Below are positions 23,971 through 38,275 of a DNA stretch of 64,000 nucleotides, one piece after another. Source of the DNA: Vespa crabro. Lineage: Eukaryota > Arthropoda > Insecta > Hymenoptera > Vespidae. Each line of letters opens with the position of its first letter. Position 1 is the stretch's first letter. The position numbers and the translations under genes were made by a program. The DNA lies in the NCBI RefSeq assembly GCF_910589235.1, contig NC_060959.1, positions 10,342,407-10,406,406 on the forward strand. The letters run 5' to 3'. The notes beneath the pieces were generated by a model. It saw nothing but the letters and a program-made list of their open reading frames with translations, did no database searches and was not told where the DNA came from.

Positions 23971-26900
23971 ATGCGGTGTGTTACAACGATTAAGAGTAAA
24001 TTATTACCAGTGTTTCGTCATAATGGAACGATCAGTCGATCGTTTTACAGAAATCATCATCTAGAAACTCATAATATATTACCGGTTTATATTAAACCAC
24101 AATTTCCTCGAACAGAATTTCCTAATCAAAGACTTGGAATATTAACTCGAAATATTCGAAATCGTAGACAGTGCGTAGCTGTTGCATCTATTAAATTATT
24201 TTCAACTAAGAAATCTGACAGAGATCCTCCGAAGTATGTATATATATATATATATATTTTTTTTTTTCATAAACTTAACATCTTTAAAATTAATAAAGAT
24301 CATAAAGGACACGTTAAAATATCGTAATTTTTTAGTGAAAATGATGCAGAGCAATCAGAGGACTATTCAGCTACATTACCTGCTACAGTGGTTGTACCAG
24401 AAGTATGGCCTCATGTACCAGTTATTGCAATCAGTAGAAATCCTGTTTTTCCTAGATTTATCAAGCTTATAGAACTTTCTAATCCTATTCTCATTGATTT
24501 AATACGTAGGAAGGTTAAATTAAATCAGCCTTATGTTGGGATATTTTTGAAAAAGACCGAAGAGTAATTATTCTTTTGACAATAGTTTATAAAATCATCA
24601 ATAACATATATGATCATTTAATAGTTATTATATTTACATAGAAATGAAGCAGAGATAGTACAAAATCTTGATGATATTTATTCCGTTGGCACATTTGCAC
24701 AAATTCATGAAGTACAAGATTTAGGAAATCGCTTAAGACTTGTAATAATGGCACATCGAAGAATTAAAATCGTTGGACAAATACTAGAAGATGTTGCTGC
24801 TGTACAACCGGTGCATGGTAAGAAAATGGATATAATAGACATGTACTTAAATGAGATAGTATTTATTCATAAAGCCAAGTTCAAAAAAAGCAAGAAAAAC
24901 AAAATAATTTATTTATTTTATAATATTTTATTTACTGTTATTTGCAATGTTGTATCAATATTTTCAATAGTTTTTAAAATGTATAGTTACTATCACAAAA
25001 ATAGCTATAACAAACTGTTGCATAATTATCATGCACCAAATGACGTATATTTTTTTTATACTTCAAAAATTATTGTAAAATTAATTCAGTTAATTATTTT
25101 CTTTTTTTTTTTTTTTCCTTTGCGCCAAAATTATCATTTGTGCAAGAAGAATCATTTTTTATTTCATTGCAAATATAAATCTGCCTATCTTATGCAGAGA
25201 TGAAACTGACGTTTCCACTATTAAATACAACAATTAACGTCCCTGTAGACGATTCAATGACCACTGGTAAAGTGAGCCGTAGAACAACATCACGTAAAAA
25301 GTCAGGATCAGAAAAATTAGAAAGATCAGAAAAATTAGATAATTCAAGTGCAGGAGAAGATACTCCACAGAATAAACCACTAATTGAAGAAAAACAAGCA
25401 GAGCCTTCTTCCGAATCAACGACATCGGAATCTCAGCCAATTTTAATGGTAGAAGTTGTAAATGTTACTCATGAAAAATTTAGACAAACAGAAGAAATTA
25501 AGGTATTCATAATAATATTTATAAAATATCTATGACTCCATTCCATATATAATTGTATAAAAGTTAAAATTTATGATTAATAGGCACTTACACAAGAATT
25601 AATTAAAACTATTAGAGATATCATAAGTATGAATCCATTGTATCGTGAATCTCTGCAACAAATGCTTCATCAAGGACAAAGAGTAGTCGACAATCCAGTT
25701 TACCTGAGTGATTTAGGTGCTGCTTTAACTGGAGCAGATGCACAAGAATTGCAGCAAGTCCTAGAAGAAATGGATGTATGTATATCCTTTAATATTTATT
25801 GAATAATATCAATATTTTGCGATATATAATTAATTTCTTTTATTTTTATTATTTTTTTTTTTTTTTTATTTTTTCTTTTTTTTTCCCCCTCATAAATATA
25901 GATTCTTAAAAGATTGAGATTATCGCTTGCACTGTTAAAGAAGGAATATGAATTAAGTAAATTACAACAAAAGATTGGTAGGGAAGTTGAGGAAAAAGTA
26001 AAGCAACAACATAGAAAATACATATTGCATGAACAGTTAAAAGTCATTAAGAAAGAACTAGGTTTAGAAAAGGATGACAAAGATGCGATAGAAGAAAAAT
26101 ATAGAGAGAAAATAAGGCAGAAAACAGTTCCCAAACCTGTTATGGATGTATTAGATGAAGAATTAAATAAATTAAGTTTTTTAGAAAGTCATAGTAGTGA
26201 ATTTAAGTGAGTACTTTCGAGAATAACTTTTTAATAATTTTGTTATGTTTACTATACATTCAATTCTTTTTTTTTTTTTTTTTTTTTTTTCTTTTTTTAT
26301 TTCTTTTTTTGTCCACATCCAGTGTTACAAGAAATTATTTAGATTGGCTAACTTCAATGCCTTGGGGTATAACTAGTCCAGAAAATTTAAATTTACAACA
26401 GGCTGTAGAAATTTTAGATGAAGATCATTATGGAATGGAGGATATTAAAAAAAGAATTCTTGGTATATAATCGTTTGACATTTTTGTCTAAAAAATTGAT
26501 AGTAATAAAATTTTACATATGCCTTGTTCTATTTTTCAGAATTTATTGCTGTCAGCCAATTGAAAGGTTCAACTCAAGGAAAAATATTATGTTTCCATGG
26601 TCCTCCTGGAGTAGGAAAAACATCTATAGCTAAATCGATAGCTCGTGCACTTAATAGAGAATATTTCAGATTTAGCGTTGGAGGAATGACAGATGTAGCA
26701 GAAATTAAAGGACATAGAAGAACATATGTAGGAGCCATGCCTGGCAAAGTTATTCAATGCTTGAAAAAGACCCAAACTGAAAATCCATTAGTGCTGATAG
26801 ACGAAGTAGATAAAATTGGAAAGTGTGTACTTCAATGATATAAATATTTTATTATAAATTTTGTGAAACAAATAATTTGTTACATATATGATTAATAGGG

Positions 26901-28127
26901 GACATCAAGGAGACCCTGCTTCTGCCCTTTTAGAAATGTTGGATCCAGAACAAAATGCGAACTTCTTAGATCATTATTTGGACGTTGCAGTCGATCTATC
27001 AAAAGTTTTGTTTATATGCACGGCAAATGTAGTTGATACTATTCCAGAACCTCTTAGAGATCGAATGGAAATGATCGAGATGTCCGGTTATGTAGCAGAA
27101 GAAAAACTTGCAATTGCTAAACAATATTTAATACCACAGGCTATGAATGATTGCGGGCTTAACGATTCGCAAATTACTATGCAGGACAATTCACTTACAT
27201 CTTTGATTAAATATTATTGTCGAGAATCAGGAGTTAGAAATCTTCAGAAACATATAGAAAAAATTCACCGTAAAGTGGCTTTCAAAGTCGTTAAGAAAGA
27301 AATAGACAGAATCGATATAACTGCAAGCAATTTACATGATTTTGTAGGAAAGCCTGTATTTACACAAGATAGAATGTATGAAATTACACCTCCAGGTGTA
27401 GTTATGGGTCTTGCATGGACTGCCATGGGTGGTTCTACATTGTTTATTGAAACTGCTATTCGAAAACCTACAAATGTAAACAAGATGGAGGGTACATGTG
27501 AATCAACTGGCCACTTAGGAGAAGTTATGAAAGAATCAATACATATAGCATTGACAGTAGCTAAGAACTTTTTAAAAGAAGAAGATCCATCAAATACATT
27601 TTTATATGATTCTCATATACATTTACATGTTCCTGAAGGAGCTACTCCAAAAGATGGACCAAGCGCGGGTGTAACTATAGCAACAGCATTAATTTCTCTT
27701 GCTAAAAATCAAGCTATTAGGCAGGATGTTGCTATGACAGGAGAACTTAGTTTAATAGGAAAAGTTTTACCTGTTGGTGGTATTAAAGAAAAGACAATTG
27801 CGGTAAATAAAATAATCTAATATATTAAAATGTGTATGCAACAGAATATAATCTTTTGTTATATGTTAATTATATTATCAGGCAAAAAGGGTAGATGTTA
27901 AGTGCATAATATTACCAGAGGAAAATAAGAAAGATTTCAATGATCTTCCAAAATATATAACAGATGGTCTTGAAGTTCATTTTGCTTCAACATTTGAAGA
28001 CGTTTATCGTATATGTTTCCTAGAAGGACAAAAAGCTCCAACTATTAACAATGACGAAACATTTTCAAATATTCATATATCATCCAAACAACCAGCACCT
28101 TTAATTGGTAAACAGGATTCTTTATGA
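23971..28127 (+). CDS. Lon: Lon protease homolog, mitochondrial
   Basis: Ten exons: 23971-24233, 24336-24563, 24642-24817, 25198-25502, 25584-25775, 25902-26206, 26323-26462, 26540-26822, 26899-27802 and 27882-28127. They give 1,013 residues, close to fly and human Lon. The N-terminus is rich in Arg/Ser with no acidic residue, as expected for a mitochondrial presequence. The LON substrate-binding domain begins near residue 105 (PEVWPHVPVIAI), with a coiled helical segment near 390-480. The AAA+ module has Walker A GPPGVGKT at 557-564 and Walker B LVLIDEVDK. The serine protease domain has Ser886 in DGPSAG and Lys929 in GGIKEK, the catalytic dyad. The enzyme degrades oxidised and misfolded matrix proteins. 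A Ser/Lys/Glu-rich insert is encoded by exon 4. All catalytic residues are intact. Confidence 0.96.
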
Positions 28128-29166
28128 AGATATACTTTATGAAAATATACTTTATTATATATAGGTTTGTATTTTGTATATTTAATCATCTTATATAGTC
28201 TTAATCAATATTATTTAAAAATAAATTTGTTATAATCTCTCTAATATGAATGCAAAATTGCAGCGTCCAACAGTATCCAAGTCGGATATATTCATTGATA
28301 ATGGAGCCTGTTATGTTAATCTTGTACAAGACAGTTTAATTGGTCATTTTTACTTCATTTTTAAATGCTATTGAAAAATATGTATAAAAACTGTAAAATG
28401 TGACAGAATTTTTCTATATTATTATGTACTGCCAGATAGTATAATTATAGAAAGCAGTTTATATTTCATTACAGATTTTTGTAATCGACATTCATTTAAG
28501 GAACATAAGATTCTACACAAAAATCAGTATAGTTATTAACAATATTAAATACAATGTATATTTTTCAAAAAAAGTTAAAAAGTAAGTATGATAGTAGTTA
28601 TTATCAAAATAATTATTGAATGTCTTGAGAAGCCAAAATTAATTTTAAATATATTTTCGATTTAATTAAAATAGGTAAGAAAGAATATTATTCAAAGATT
28701 AACAATAGAAATATATATAATTAAAATTTTTAAAAAGATTAATTTATCTCAATATATTTGCTAAATAAATATTTTTATTTTGTACAAATTTATGAACTAT
28801 AAAATATAATGGAATTTATGAATTATAACATTTAACAATACTTGGATTATTCTTTTAATATAATTGTTCAAATTGAATATCTTTAATATGAGTAAATTTA
28901 AAATATTATTATATTTCCATATAATTTCAATTTTATTGATAATATACAATTTATTAAATAGAAGATATAAAGTTTGCTAATTTGTCTAACATATATTATA
29001 TTATTGATAAAATTTATAACATGCAAATTGAAATATGGCCAGATGTACATATTTTATTCTTTTATTATATCATCATTTATTTTATAATAACATCAATTTT
29101 GATAATCCATTTGAATATGGAAGATTTTTATTTCTTTCATGGATAAACATATATTTTCAAATCAAA

Positions 29167-29217
<51 letters not shown>

Positions 29218-30298
29218 TATGTATATATAATGTATAAAATATTACATTTGATATATTTTTCGTATCAGCATAGATCAGATATCTAGCTATATCATTAATT
29301 TATATAAATCTATTATGATCAAGAGAAATAAAATAATATTATCGTTGGAATTAATAACATTTATTGTCTGAATTAATAATAATCATATATAAACATATGA
29401 AATAAATTAAAAGTGAAAAAACAAAACAAAACAAAACAATGAAAAAAGAAAAAAGACAATTTTAAAATTGGGGTTAAAATGTTTGACCATTTGTGTTTAT
29501 AAATTTCGAAACAAATAAAAGCTTTAGATATGGAATATATTTAATGCAAGTTTCTCGAAAAAGTAAGAAGATCATGCTCGAAGTCTATATAAAAACTGTG
29601 ACAGTTGCAAAGTAAGCGAGGTTGAAAATGATCAATAAATATAACCCCTGCCGCTTAAAGAAGCGTTATCCCTTTAGCCGATCAGCCATGACGTAAATCA
29701 CGACGTGAAAAGAAGAAATATTAAAAGAAGGAAAACGAAACAAAACAAAACAAAAAAAAAAAAAAAAAACAAGACAAAAAAAGAAAAAGAAGGAGGAGGA
29801 AAATGAGGAAGTGGAAAGATCGATAGAAGAAACGAACGCATATAATAATACGTATTACATATAACGGTGAATATAAGTGTAGGTGTAGATGTAGATGTAG
29901 GTATCACACTTATCGATCTTATCGATGTCCTTCATAGAAAGATCTTACAATTCCTGGTCAGCAGAAACATCCGTTTGGGAAAAATAATTGCATAGTTAAC
30001 ATCATTTGTTTCTTCTTTTTTTCTTCTTTTCTTTTTTTCTTCCAATATATTTATTTCGTGTTCTTGTTTTACGAAGTGTCGCTATCAATGAGACACACAA
30101 TTACGAGCGAAAAGTTACGTTCAACAATGTAATACAATTTCACGTCTTCTCTCTACACGGATATTACGTGGATACTACATCTCTGTCAATGGTATGTTTT
30201 CTACGTACGAGATAGACGAAGTGCACGCGCACGAAAATAGAAGAGAACAGTAAGTAAACACATACATAAATATTATGTGAACGTCATGTTTCTCTTTT

Positions 30299-30324
30299 TC
30301 TCTCTCTCTCTGTCTCTTTCTTTG

Positions 30325-30368
<44 letters not shown>

Positions 30369-30378
30369 TCTCTTTCTC
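30299..30378. repeat. (CT)n-rich tract
   Basis: CT dinucleotides interrupted by TTT and TGCC; spurious Leu/Ser frames result. Confidence 0.85.
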
Positions 30379-30644
30379 CATTCATCTATCTATCTTTCTC
30401 TCTTTCTCTCTCTTTCTGTCTCTTTCTTTTATACGATTTTTTTTCTTTCTTTCTATTGGATGACCCAAATTTTGAAAGCTGAGAAAAGCAAGCCATTTCC
30501 TGTCAAAGTATTCGTCCGTGAAAATTTGTTTTCTCTTTTGCCGTTAGACTAACTATCTCAAAAACATTGACCTCACATATAATAATTTTGCTTTAAACGC
30601 ACCGGGCAAATGCAAAGAGGTTAGAAAAGACTCGAGCGACGTTC

Positions 30645-30670
30645 GATTGGTCAACGAGAATTGACCAATC
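30645..30670. promoter_or_regulatory. Palindromic pair of CCAAT boxes
   Basis: GATTGGTCAA (30645-30654), six-base spacer CGAGAA, TTGACCAATC (30661-30670). The arms are perfect reverse complements, each holding a CCAAT box. About 200 bases downstream, AAAAAG/GTATTTTC near 30880 is a possible donor for a 5' UTR exon, which could join the acceptor TTTTTTCAG at 33090 ahead of the PGAP6 start exon. I read this as the likely PGAP6 promoter, on inference. Confidence 0.45.
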
Positions 30671-31219
30671 AGACATCGAGATGTTTTATTTCTTTCTTTT
30701 TTTTTTTTTTTTCATACGACAGTTGGTTGTGGAACACTTGTTGCTAGTGGGTGATTTATGTCGAAGTAAATTCGGGGAATTCGAACAATCGTTGAGAATT
30801 ACACAAATGTTAACTGTCAGTGATCGTGGATTTTAGTAAAAAAAAAAAAAAAAAAAAAAAAAAACAAACGAAAAGAAAAAAGGTATTTTCTTATTATCGA
30901 TTTTAATTAATTCATTTCACTTTCATTTTATTTCACGATTAATTAACTTATCTCGTTTAAAGGACAACACGTTTATCATTCAAAAATGATATTCTTTTTA
31001 TGTACCTCTCGTTACTCATTTTTTTTTTTTAGCTTTTTCTTTTCATTTTTTTGTTTCTTCCTTTTTTCTTTTTTTTTGCTTAAATTCAATTACAAACACA
31101 TGTAAAGTATATTAAAAATTGTTTCTTATAGATTACAATAGTCATAATTTCGAAAGATTTTCATTCGATTATTAAAACGATCGAATATATACAGAGAGTC
31201 AAGGGTCAACGACTTTAAA

Positions 31220-31600
31220 ATGATTAAACTCATTTGAAGAAAATTAGATAAATGCTAACAAAAATTTTATATTCATCATAAATATTATTGTATCGTTGAT
31301 ATCTCATCTGTTCAAACATTAAAAAGTCTGATAACATTTCTATAAGCGCTCGCGCGCGTGCGAGTGCGCCCGCGCACACGCACAACACACACATTATATG
31401 CATTCATGTATGTGTATGCTTTTGAAAACAATTAAATCAAATTTAAAAAATATTTATACTCGTTATAAACGTAATCGATAATACATAATATCATTGATAT
31501 ATTTCATCTGTTCAAATACGTATGAAAAAATTTGATAATTAAAAATTTCTCTATATAATGTATATGTATATGCGTGTATGTATAAAAACAATTGTATGAA
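31220..31600 (+). repeat. Diverged tandem duplication, about 160-200-bp unit
   Basis: CATCTGTTCAAA occurs at 31305 and again at 31505, with collinear flanks (TTGATAT upstream, CTGATAA/TTGATAA downstream). AAAACAATT occurs at about 31424 and 31584. The difference in offset (200 against 160) is explained by the alternating CG-rich insert present only in the first unit. Confidence 0.65.
31347..31395. repeat. Alternating GC/CA tract (Z-DNA-prone)
   Basis: GCGCTCGCGCGCGTGCGAG and following CGCCCGCGCACACGCAC form a nearly perfect purine-pyrimidine alternation dense in CpG, ending in CA repeats. It is extreme for this AT-rich region. Confidence 0.75.
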
Positions 31601-31619
31601 ATTGAAACGTTTTCTGAAA

Positions 31620-31657
31620 ACAGAATATATATATATATATATATATATATATTCTGT
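31620..31657. repeat. Palindromic (TA)n with ACAGAA/TTCTGT arms
   Basis: ACAGAA, pure (TA)n, TTCTGT. The same six-base arms in the same orientation as the palindrome at 3542-3603, but without its longer outer arms. Confidence 0.75.
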
Positions 31658-31878
31658 GGTTCACTTTAGTTAACTATTTATCTTTCAATAAGCGAGTATC
31701 TTCAAACATGTTAAGTCAGAAATCAATTAGAATACATTATTACTAGCATGGAGGGAGAGGTGAACGGAGGAAATCATGCAATACCGATTACTCTAACAAT
31801 AAGTACGCAGTACTGTCGATACATATGTTTGATATCTCAAACTTCGATAACAATAAAGTAAACAATATAATTTCGATA

Positions 31879-31909
<31 letters not shown>

Positions 31910-33207
31910 TCATGGAATTATGATTTTTTTTGTGCAATTAAAAAAAAGAAAAAAAGACAAGGGTTAATATTTGATAGAAAAAGCAAGAACTTGCTTTGAT
32001 CGATACTGTAAACTTTGGTCGGCATTGCACAACTCTTTTCTGTTTATTTAGTTGAAGCATATATTTTTTTTATATATTTTTTTTTTCTTTTCTTTTCTTT
32101 TCTTCCTCTCTCTCATTGATATTCTTGCATGAAGAAATTCAGAAAATTAAGCATATCCGTTCTATAATCATCCTTCTTGCTATTTTATTTAACTTCGTAG
32201 GCGTAAAATACTAAGAGAAGAACGGTTTTATAGTTTATATATGTGTGTGTGTGTGTGTGTGTGTATGTGCGTGCGTGCATATATAAGTGTGTAAAAGTGC
32301 AGGCACATTGGATGTATGTAATTTTCAAGTTAAACTACATATATTATGATTAAGAATTCTTTCGCGACGCGTTCTTCGTATCAAACTGAACTACATATTC
32401 ATCTCATTCAGTGTCAAGTCATAGAGTTACAAGGTAGAGAACTTACACCGAACGTACGTAAGGAGTTATATTACTTTATTGTAAGAGTTTCATTCATTTT
32501 CTTTTTTTTTTCTTTTTTTTTTTTTTTTTTCTTCTTTTCACAATCCGATTTCGTTGAGATTATATTATTTAAATATCTTTCTCTTTTTTTTTTTTTCTTT
32601 TGCTCATTATTAGAAATCAATTTACTTATGTAATATAAACGATAGTAAAAGTGGCTTCAAAAAAAGTCAAAAAAATTATTTTTTTTCTCTCAAAATTTTT
32701 CGCAATAATATCACTTTTTATATACTCACAGTTATCGTTACAAGAGAACATAAGTTCTATCGCGTTGATATAGAAGATATGATATACAAGAAGATAAGGC
32801 TTTATCTACTCACAAATTCACAATATAAAATTTTAATATTACTTAATGTGAATTCGCATGTATCGATTGATGATTACCTTCGATATGTTATGTTTGTACA
32901 TAAAATACTTTAAAATTCATAGTTACATTTGTATTTTCTTATCGATTTAATTAATATTATCTTCTTTTTCCATTCTTCCTTTTCATGGCTCAAGTTAAAT
33001 TGATTAGAAGAAGACGAATTTATCTTTTTTTCTTTTCTTTTTTTCTTTTACCCCTTGTTTTTTTTTTTTTTATTTTTTTTATTTTTTCAGAAACTTGATA
33101 TCAAAACTTCAAAAGAAAAAAGGAAAATCTCTTTGATGATCGATGTGGATTTCTTATCGTATTATGATCAACCCTATTGTTAAGTGATGTATGTGAAGAG
33201 TTAAAAT

Positions 33208-33605
33208 ATGCCATTGTATTTAATTGTTCTATTAATATGGAGTTTTACGATACAAGAAGGATCATGTATCAAATTAAAGAGAATAGCTTTACGACCGTCC
33301 AACATATTGGACGATTACTATGCTTATCGGCATATTTCGATTATTCATTTCGATGTACCAGAGTATACGATTACCGCGGGATTCAAGTAAGATTTCATTC
33401 CCTATTAATATATATATATATATATATATATTTTTTGTTTTTTTTTATTTCTTTTTGAAGATGAGTTATATTCAAACTTCTTACTTATTTTTATAAAACT
33501 CTATTATATATAAAATCTTTATATAATTAAATTGAATATTTATATATCATTAAAATGCATTGTTTAAAAATAAATATTATTTAATATAAAGTATATATGT
33601 ATATT

Positions 33606-33637
<32 letters not shown>

Positions 33638-33970
33638 CCTATTATGTCTTATTGTTTTTTTATTAGATTTACAATAAAAGAAGAAAAAACCGGCGGAATA
33701 GGTAAATGTTCTCCGAGATATGTTTCATTGTACTTGAAATCCGGTAGTCTACCATTAGTTCGTCCAGATGGATCGATTATCGAGGCAAAACTTATAAAAC
33801 GAAGACGCAAATATTATGCTTTAAATATGCAAAGCGATGGTGACGAACATATGATCAATATCGATTCTCCAATACCAGGTGACTGGTATGTAATAGCTTT
33901 TCGATCTTGGACCGATCCTAATAGCGACAAGATCAAGCAACAAGGTGAATATTATTATTATTACCTTTCT

Positions 33971-34002
<32 letters not shown>

Positions 34003-36251
34003 CATACATACACACTTATATATTCAATTTAAATTATCAATGATTATTAAATTACATTTATTTAGGTCTCGGTGCATCATGTGATACCGTACTCGATGCT
34101 GAGTTGTTAATAGAGATGCCATCTATGATATCCTTAATAGATTTTAATAACGAATATGAAATCGAATTAAACAAAAGTAAAAATACTTTTGTCGGCCACA
34201 TTTTTATGCCAGATGATTTATTAAACGTGGTACTTGCATTGAATCAATCATATGAAAACAATTGTAAATTTGCAATTCATGTTGTTGCACAGGAACATCT
34301 TATAGGGACGATCGTTAATGACACTGATGTCTTGTTGTCCTTCAAACCTTATTCAAAATCATTACATTACATTACGCTACGTTTAATATCCGGAAATATG
34401 TCGAAAATATCTTTACGTTTTGAAAACAATACTTCTTCATTCATTGATTCCAATCAAGTTAAAAGCATAAGTTTGATACGAAAATCATTGCCGGAGTTCT
34501 TTGTATTCGATTATGAACATCGTGGTGAAAACGATACGAAATCTATGCCTTTCAATCTCACAAGCGATGGTATTACCGTCCTTGACTTCGAGATTGCCCG
34601 TGTTTACGATGTTGGTGGTACAGTGACAGTGGGTATAAAAATGCTCAACGTGGATAAAAAGGATCAAAAGAATATTTTCATCGTAGCTTGCATTACCTTG
34701 GGTCAGTCCTATTTATGTAAGCTTTTGCATAATTGATTGTATTTCATTTTATTTTTTTTTTTTTCTTTTCTTTCTTTCTTTCTTTCTTTTTTTTTTTTTT
34801 TTGTCACTGATATAAAATCGATTATATCTCATATATACTTTAATCTTTGACAGATTAAGATCCATAACAAATGTGAATTGTTTTCTTCTGATTCGTTATT
34901 ATATTAATATTTGTAAATTATAATCTTTGAAAAACATTTGATATGGACCGGATAATTATTATTGAAATGATAATATTTGCCATAATGCATGATCCATTAA
35001 AAGTTGTTTTGTTCTTACGCTTTTATGTTTGCTATTGAATAATTAACAATATACGGATGTATAAATGATTAATGTTTATTCAGGATATTACTCAAATATC
35101 ACAGCCGGTGGAAGTTGCATACGGGCATGGAACGTAACCGGGGCAGATATATATGTGAACGAGACAGGTCCTGGTTTGGTTCATATACCATTTCCCGAAC
35201 CTGGAAGGTGGTACGTCAGTTTAAAATCATTTTGCGTCGATGGAAAATGTAATTGCGCTGAGAATTGTTTGAACGGTACCATCTGTAAAGAATGCGAATG
35301 TATGAAACCGTGTTCTGTTGAAATAGAGAGCAGTATATCATCGTCACCTTGCATCGAAGGACGTTGTAATTCACATGGCAAATGTATGCACTATATGAGC
35401 GGTGGTTTCGTTTTTTCAGCGTGTTACTGTACAGAAGGTTATCGTGGTTTTGATTGTGCCGACGGAACTTACGTTCTCGGTAATAAAGACATACTCGTAC
35501 GTTTGTTAATGTTAACCATCAGTAATCTTGCTTTTATTGGTTCGATATATCTGGCGATACGTCGAGAATATTTTACAGAAGCAATCGTTTACACCGCCGT
35601 TATGTTCTTTTCGACATTTTATCATGCTTGCGAAGCCGGAGAAAACGTTTACAGTATTTGTATAATGCGACTGAGCGTATTACAATTTTGTGATTTCTTC
35701 AACGCTCTTCTTTCGATTTGGGTTACATTGGTAGCCATGGCCTCCTTTGGACCAAAGCTTACAGCATTTTTCCAGATCATGGGTGCTATTGTTCTTGCTA
35801 TGAGCTCAGAAATGGATCGTACGGCTCTCTGGGTATTCCTTTTACCCGCCATTACTGGATCCTCTTTGATTGGAGTTTCTTGGGGACTTAGGTGTAAAAG
35901 AAGAAAAACTGTCCGATATCCTTCGCGCGTGTACAGGTTTGTACAAATTATTTTTTTAATAACTTTTACAATACAACATCGTTTTATTCAATTTATATAA
36001 AATATTATTTACAATTATTATTAATTTTCTAAATATAAAAATGATTTTACTTTTCTTTTTTTTTTCTCTCTCTCTTTTTCATTAACAGAACCATCTTCTT
36101 TCCGGCGGGCCTTCTGATAGTCTCTTTGGGTCTTGTTTGTTACGCCTTTTTACAAACACGTAGTAATTATCACATTGTCCATAGTTTATGGCATATTTGT
36201 GTGGCTGTTGCGGTTATGTTTTTATTACCAAAAAGACATTACATGAAGTAA
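33208..36251 (+). CDS. Pgap6: Post-GPI attachment to proteins factor 6 (TMEM8 family)
   Basis: Five coding exons, 33208-33386, 33667-33944, 34066-34701, 35084-35936 and 36089-36251, give 702 residues (human TMEM8A about 770). A signal peptide (MPLYLIVLLIWSFTIQEGSC) starts at the first ATG after an in-frame TAA. A long extracellular region follows, with an EGF-like module at about 454-489 (CIEGRCNSHGKC, CYCTEGYRGFDC). Seven membrane helices then carry the CREST-superfamily hydrolase residues: His545 in STFYHAC, Asp568 in CDFF and His680/His684 in HSLWH. Family members are GPI-specific phospholipase A2 enzymes that trim GPI anchors at the cell surface. The gene stands alone; its likely promoter lies 2.5 kb upstream. 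Confidence 0.92.
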
Positions 36252-36688
36252 ATATGTTACATAGTAGGATTATAGCGAATTCAGGGAGCATAAATGATAA
36301 TTACGGACATACTCGTACATATTATCGTGTGAAATATCTTTTTTTTTTCTTTTTTTTTATATATATATATATATATAGACGATTGTATATTACCTTAATT
36401 ATTATGCAGGAAAAAAGTATTATTCTTATAAAATTACTATTACGCCCAATTTTTCCAGGTAAGAAGAATATATAAAAAATAGTTTATAAATATACAACGT
36501 ATAAATTTATCTAGAAGAAATTCAAAAGATATGTAACAAATGCAATAATATATAATATAAAAAAGAGTAATTTTCTTAACAGTATTATTTAGCATATTAG
36601 CATTTCGATGCGAACAAAAAAAAAAAAAAAAATAAAAAAAAGAAAAATCTTATCAGTTTCAATTAAAACGATGACAAAGAATAAATGT

Positions 36689-36726
<38 letters not shown>

Positions 36727-36984
36727 CAAAACAAAACCAAAAGAAATGAACAAAAAATAACAATATTATTATATATTATTAAGTATTTTATTATGTCATA
36801 TTATTACGACGATATTCTTAGAAAGATTAAATATAAATTGTTTCTTGCGTTGATAGATAGAATTATTGTAATTTAGAATTTTAAATGAAAGTCTTTAAGG
36901 TTCGTTCAAATTGTAATTGTACATTGGAATTTTTCATTTTCTATTGAAATATTTATAACGATTTATATAATCCTATGTAGCATT

Positions 36985-37046
<62 letters not shown>

Positions 37047-37247
37047 AAATAGAGATTTAATTTGCATCATGTAGGAATCAAAACCTCGCACGTACACATA
37101 TTATTTATTATAATAACATTATATATGTATAGACGCGCATATACTTTTTGTCAAATGTACACGTACATAATGCATTCTATATGTACATTCATAAGTCAAT
37201 ATCATGAATATGGTATAGATAGCTAAGAATTTACAAAGAAAAAAATA

Positions 37248-37279
<32 letters not shown>

Positions 37280-37647
37280 CATATATATATCACGGATCAT
37301 GTATAATATGTATTTTTAATATGTATTTCTCAAATTCATAAATTCTCTAGTCGACTCTATTTTTCTTGTCCGAATGATATTGAGTTTTTTCATGTCCAAA
37401 GAAAAAGGGAGTATTTATAGTGCACAAATCAATGCACGAAAAGAGTTATAGTTCTTTATACGATATCATGGCAGGAAAATATTTCGTCTTTACTATATGT
37501 ATACAATTTCTCTATATGTATATATATATATATATATATACACACATGATAAAAAGAAAATAAAAACTTGGATTGAAATTAATCGATAGAGTCGAGAAAA
37601 CGAAAATAAATATGTTGTTTCTTCTTTTCTTTTTTTTTCTTTTTTTT

Positions 37648-37679
<32 letters not shown>

Positions 37680-37774
37680 TTTCTTTTTTTTCTTCTTCTT
37701 CCTCTTTGACGTTGCAAATACAAATAAGCTTAAGAAATAAAGATATTATATTTATTTAACTAATGATAAAATAG
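36252..37774. other. Convergent 3' region between PGAP6 and a DM4/12-like gene
   Basis: AT-rich with poly(A) at 36694-36723, (TA)n at 37000-37033 and 37258-37290, and T-rich tracts at 37617-37695. Nothing coding is supported. Confidence 0.6.
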
Positions 37775-38222
37775 TTATAGCAACGGAGATGTTGTAGACG
37801 ACGCAGCTCGTGCATTCGCCGTCGATATAGCCGTTATAATGTTTGATAAGAGCGATAGCATTGTTTCCAAAGAGAAACCACAATGGGGATAAGAATATGA
37901 ACAATTTTTACCAGAATGACCTGCTTCTACTGCCTCTTGTATCGCCGTCCCTTGCATGGCTGTTCGAAAAACTTGATTGGTAGTTATCGCATCGATCATT
38001 CTATCGAAAGAAGATATCTTTTCATCTTCGTTCTCCTCGTCGGCTACTTTTACAGCTGCAGCAGCTTGTTGAGAATAAGTACAAACAGCTCGTTGCATAC
38101 AAGATGTTGTATCTATACCGTGACGAGCCAATGCGTCGTCCAATTTTGTCATCGACTGTGCGAAACCATTTTCTTCGCCTGTAAAGAATTCTTTTTTTCC
38201 TTCTTCTTTTTTTTGTCTTTTT

Positions 38223-38275
<53 letters not shown>

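Larger units (their letters stand above)
28128..33090. other. Intergenic region between Lon and PGAP6
   Basis: The Lon 3' UTR has AATAAA at 28220-28225. The remainder is AT-rich with (TA)n at 29180-29213, (CT)n at 30299-30378, a duplicated segment at 31220-31600 and a CG-rich alternating tract at 31347-31395. A promoter-like block lies at about 30590-30880. Open frames here are low-complexity only. Confidence 0.6.

Noticed and set aside
24748..25203. Long + strand frame overlapping Lon intron 3
   Set aside because: The true exon ends at 24817 with a GTAAGA donor; the extension is AT-rich intron that stays open by chance.
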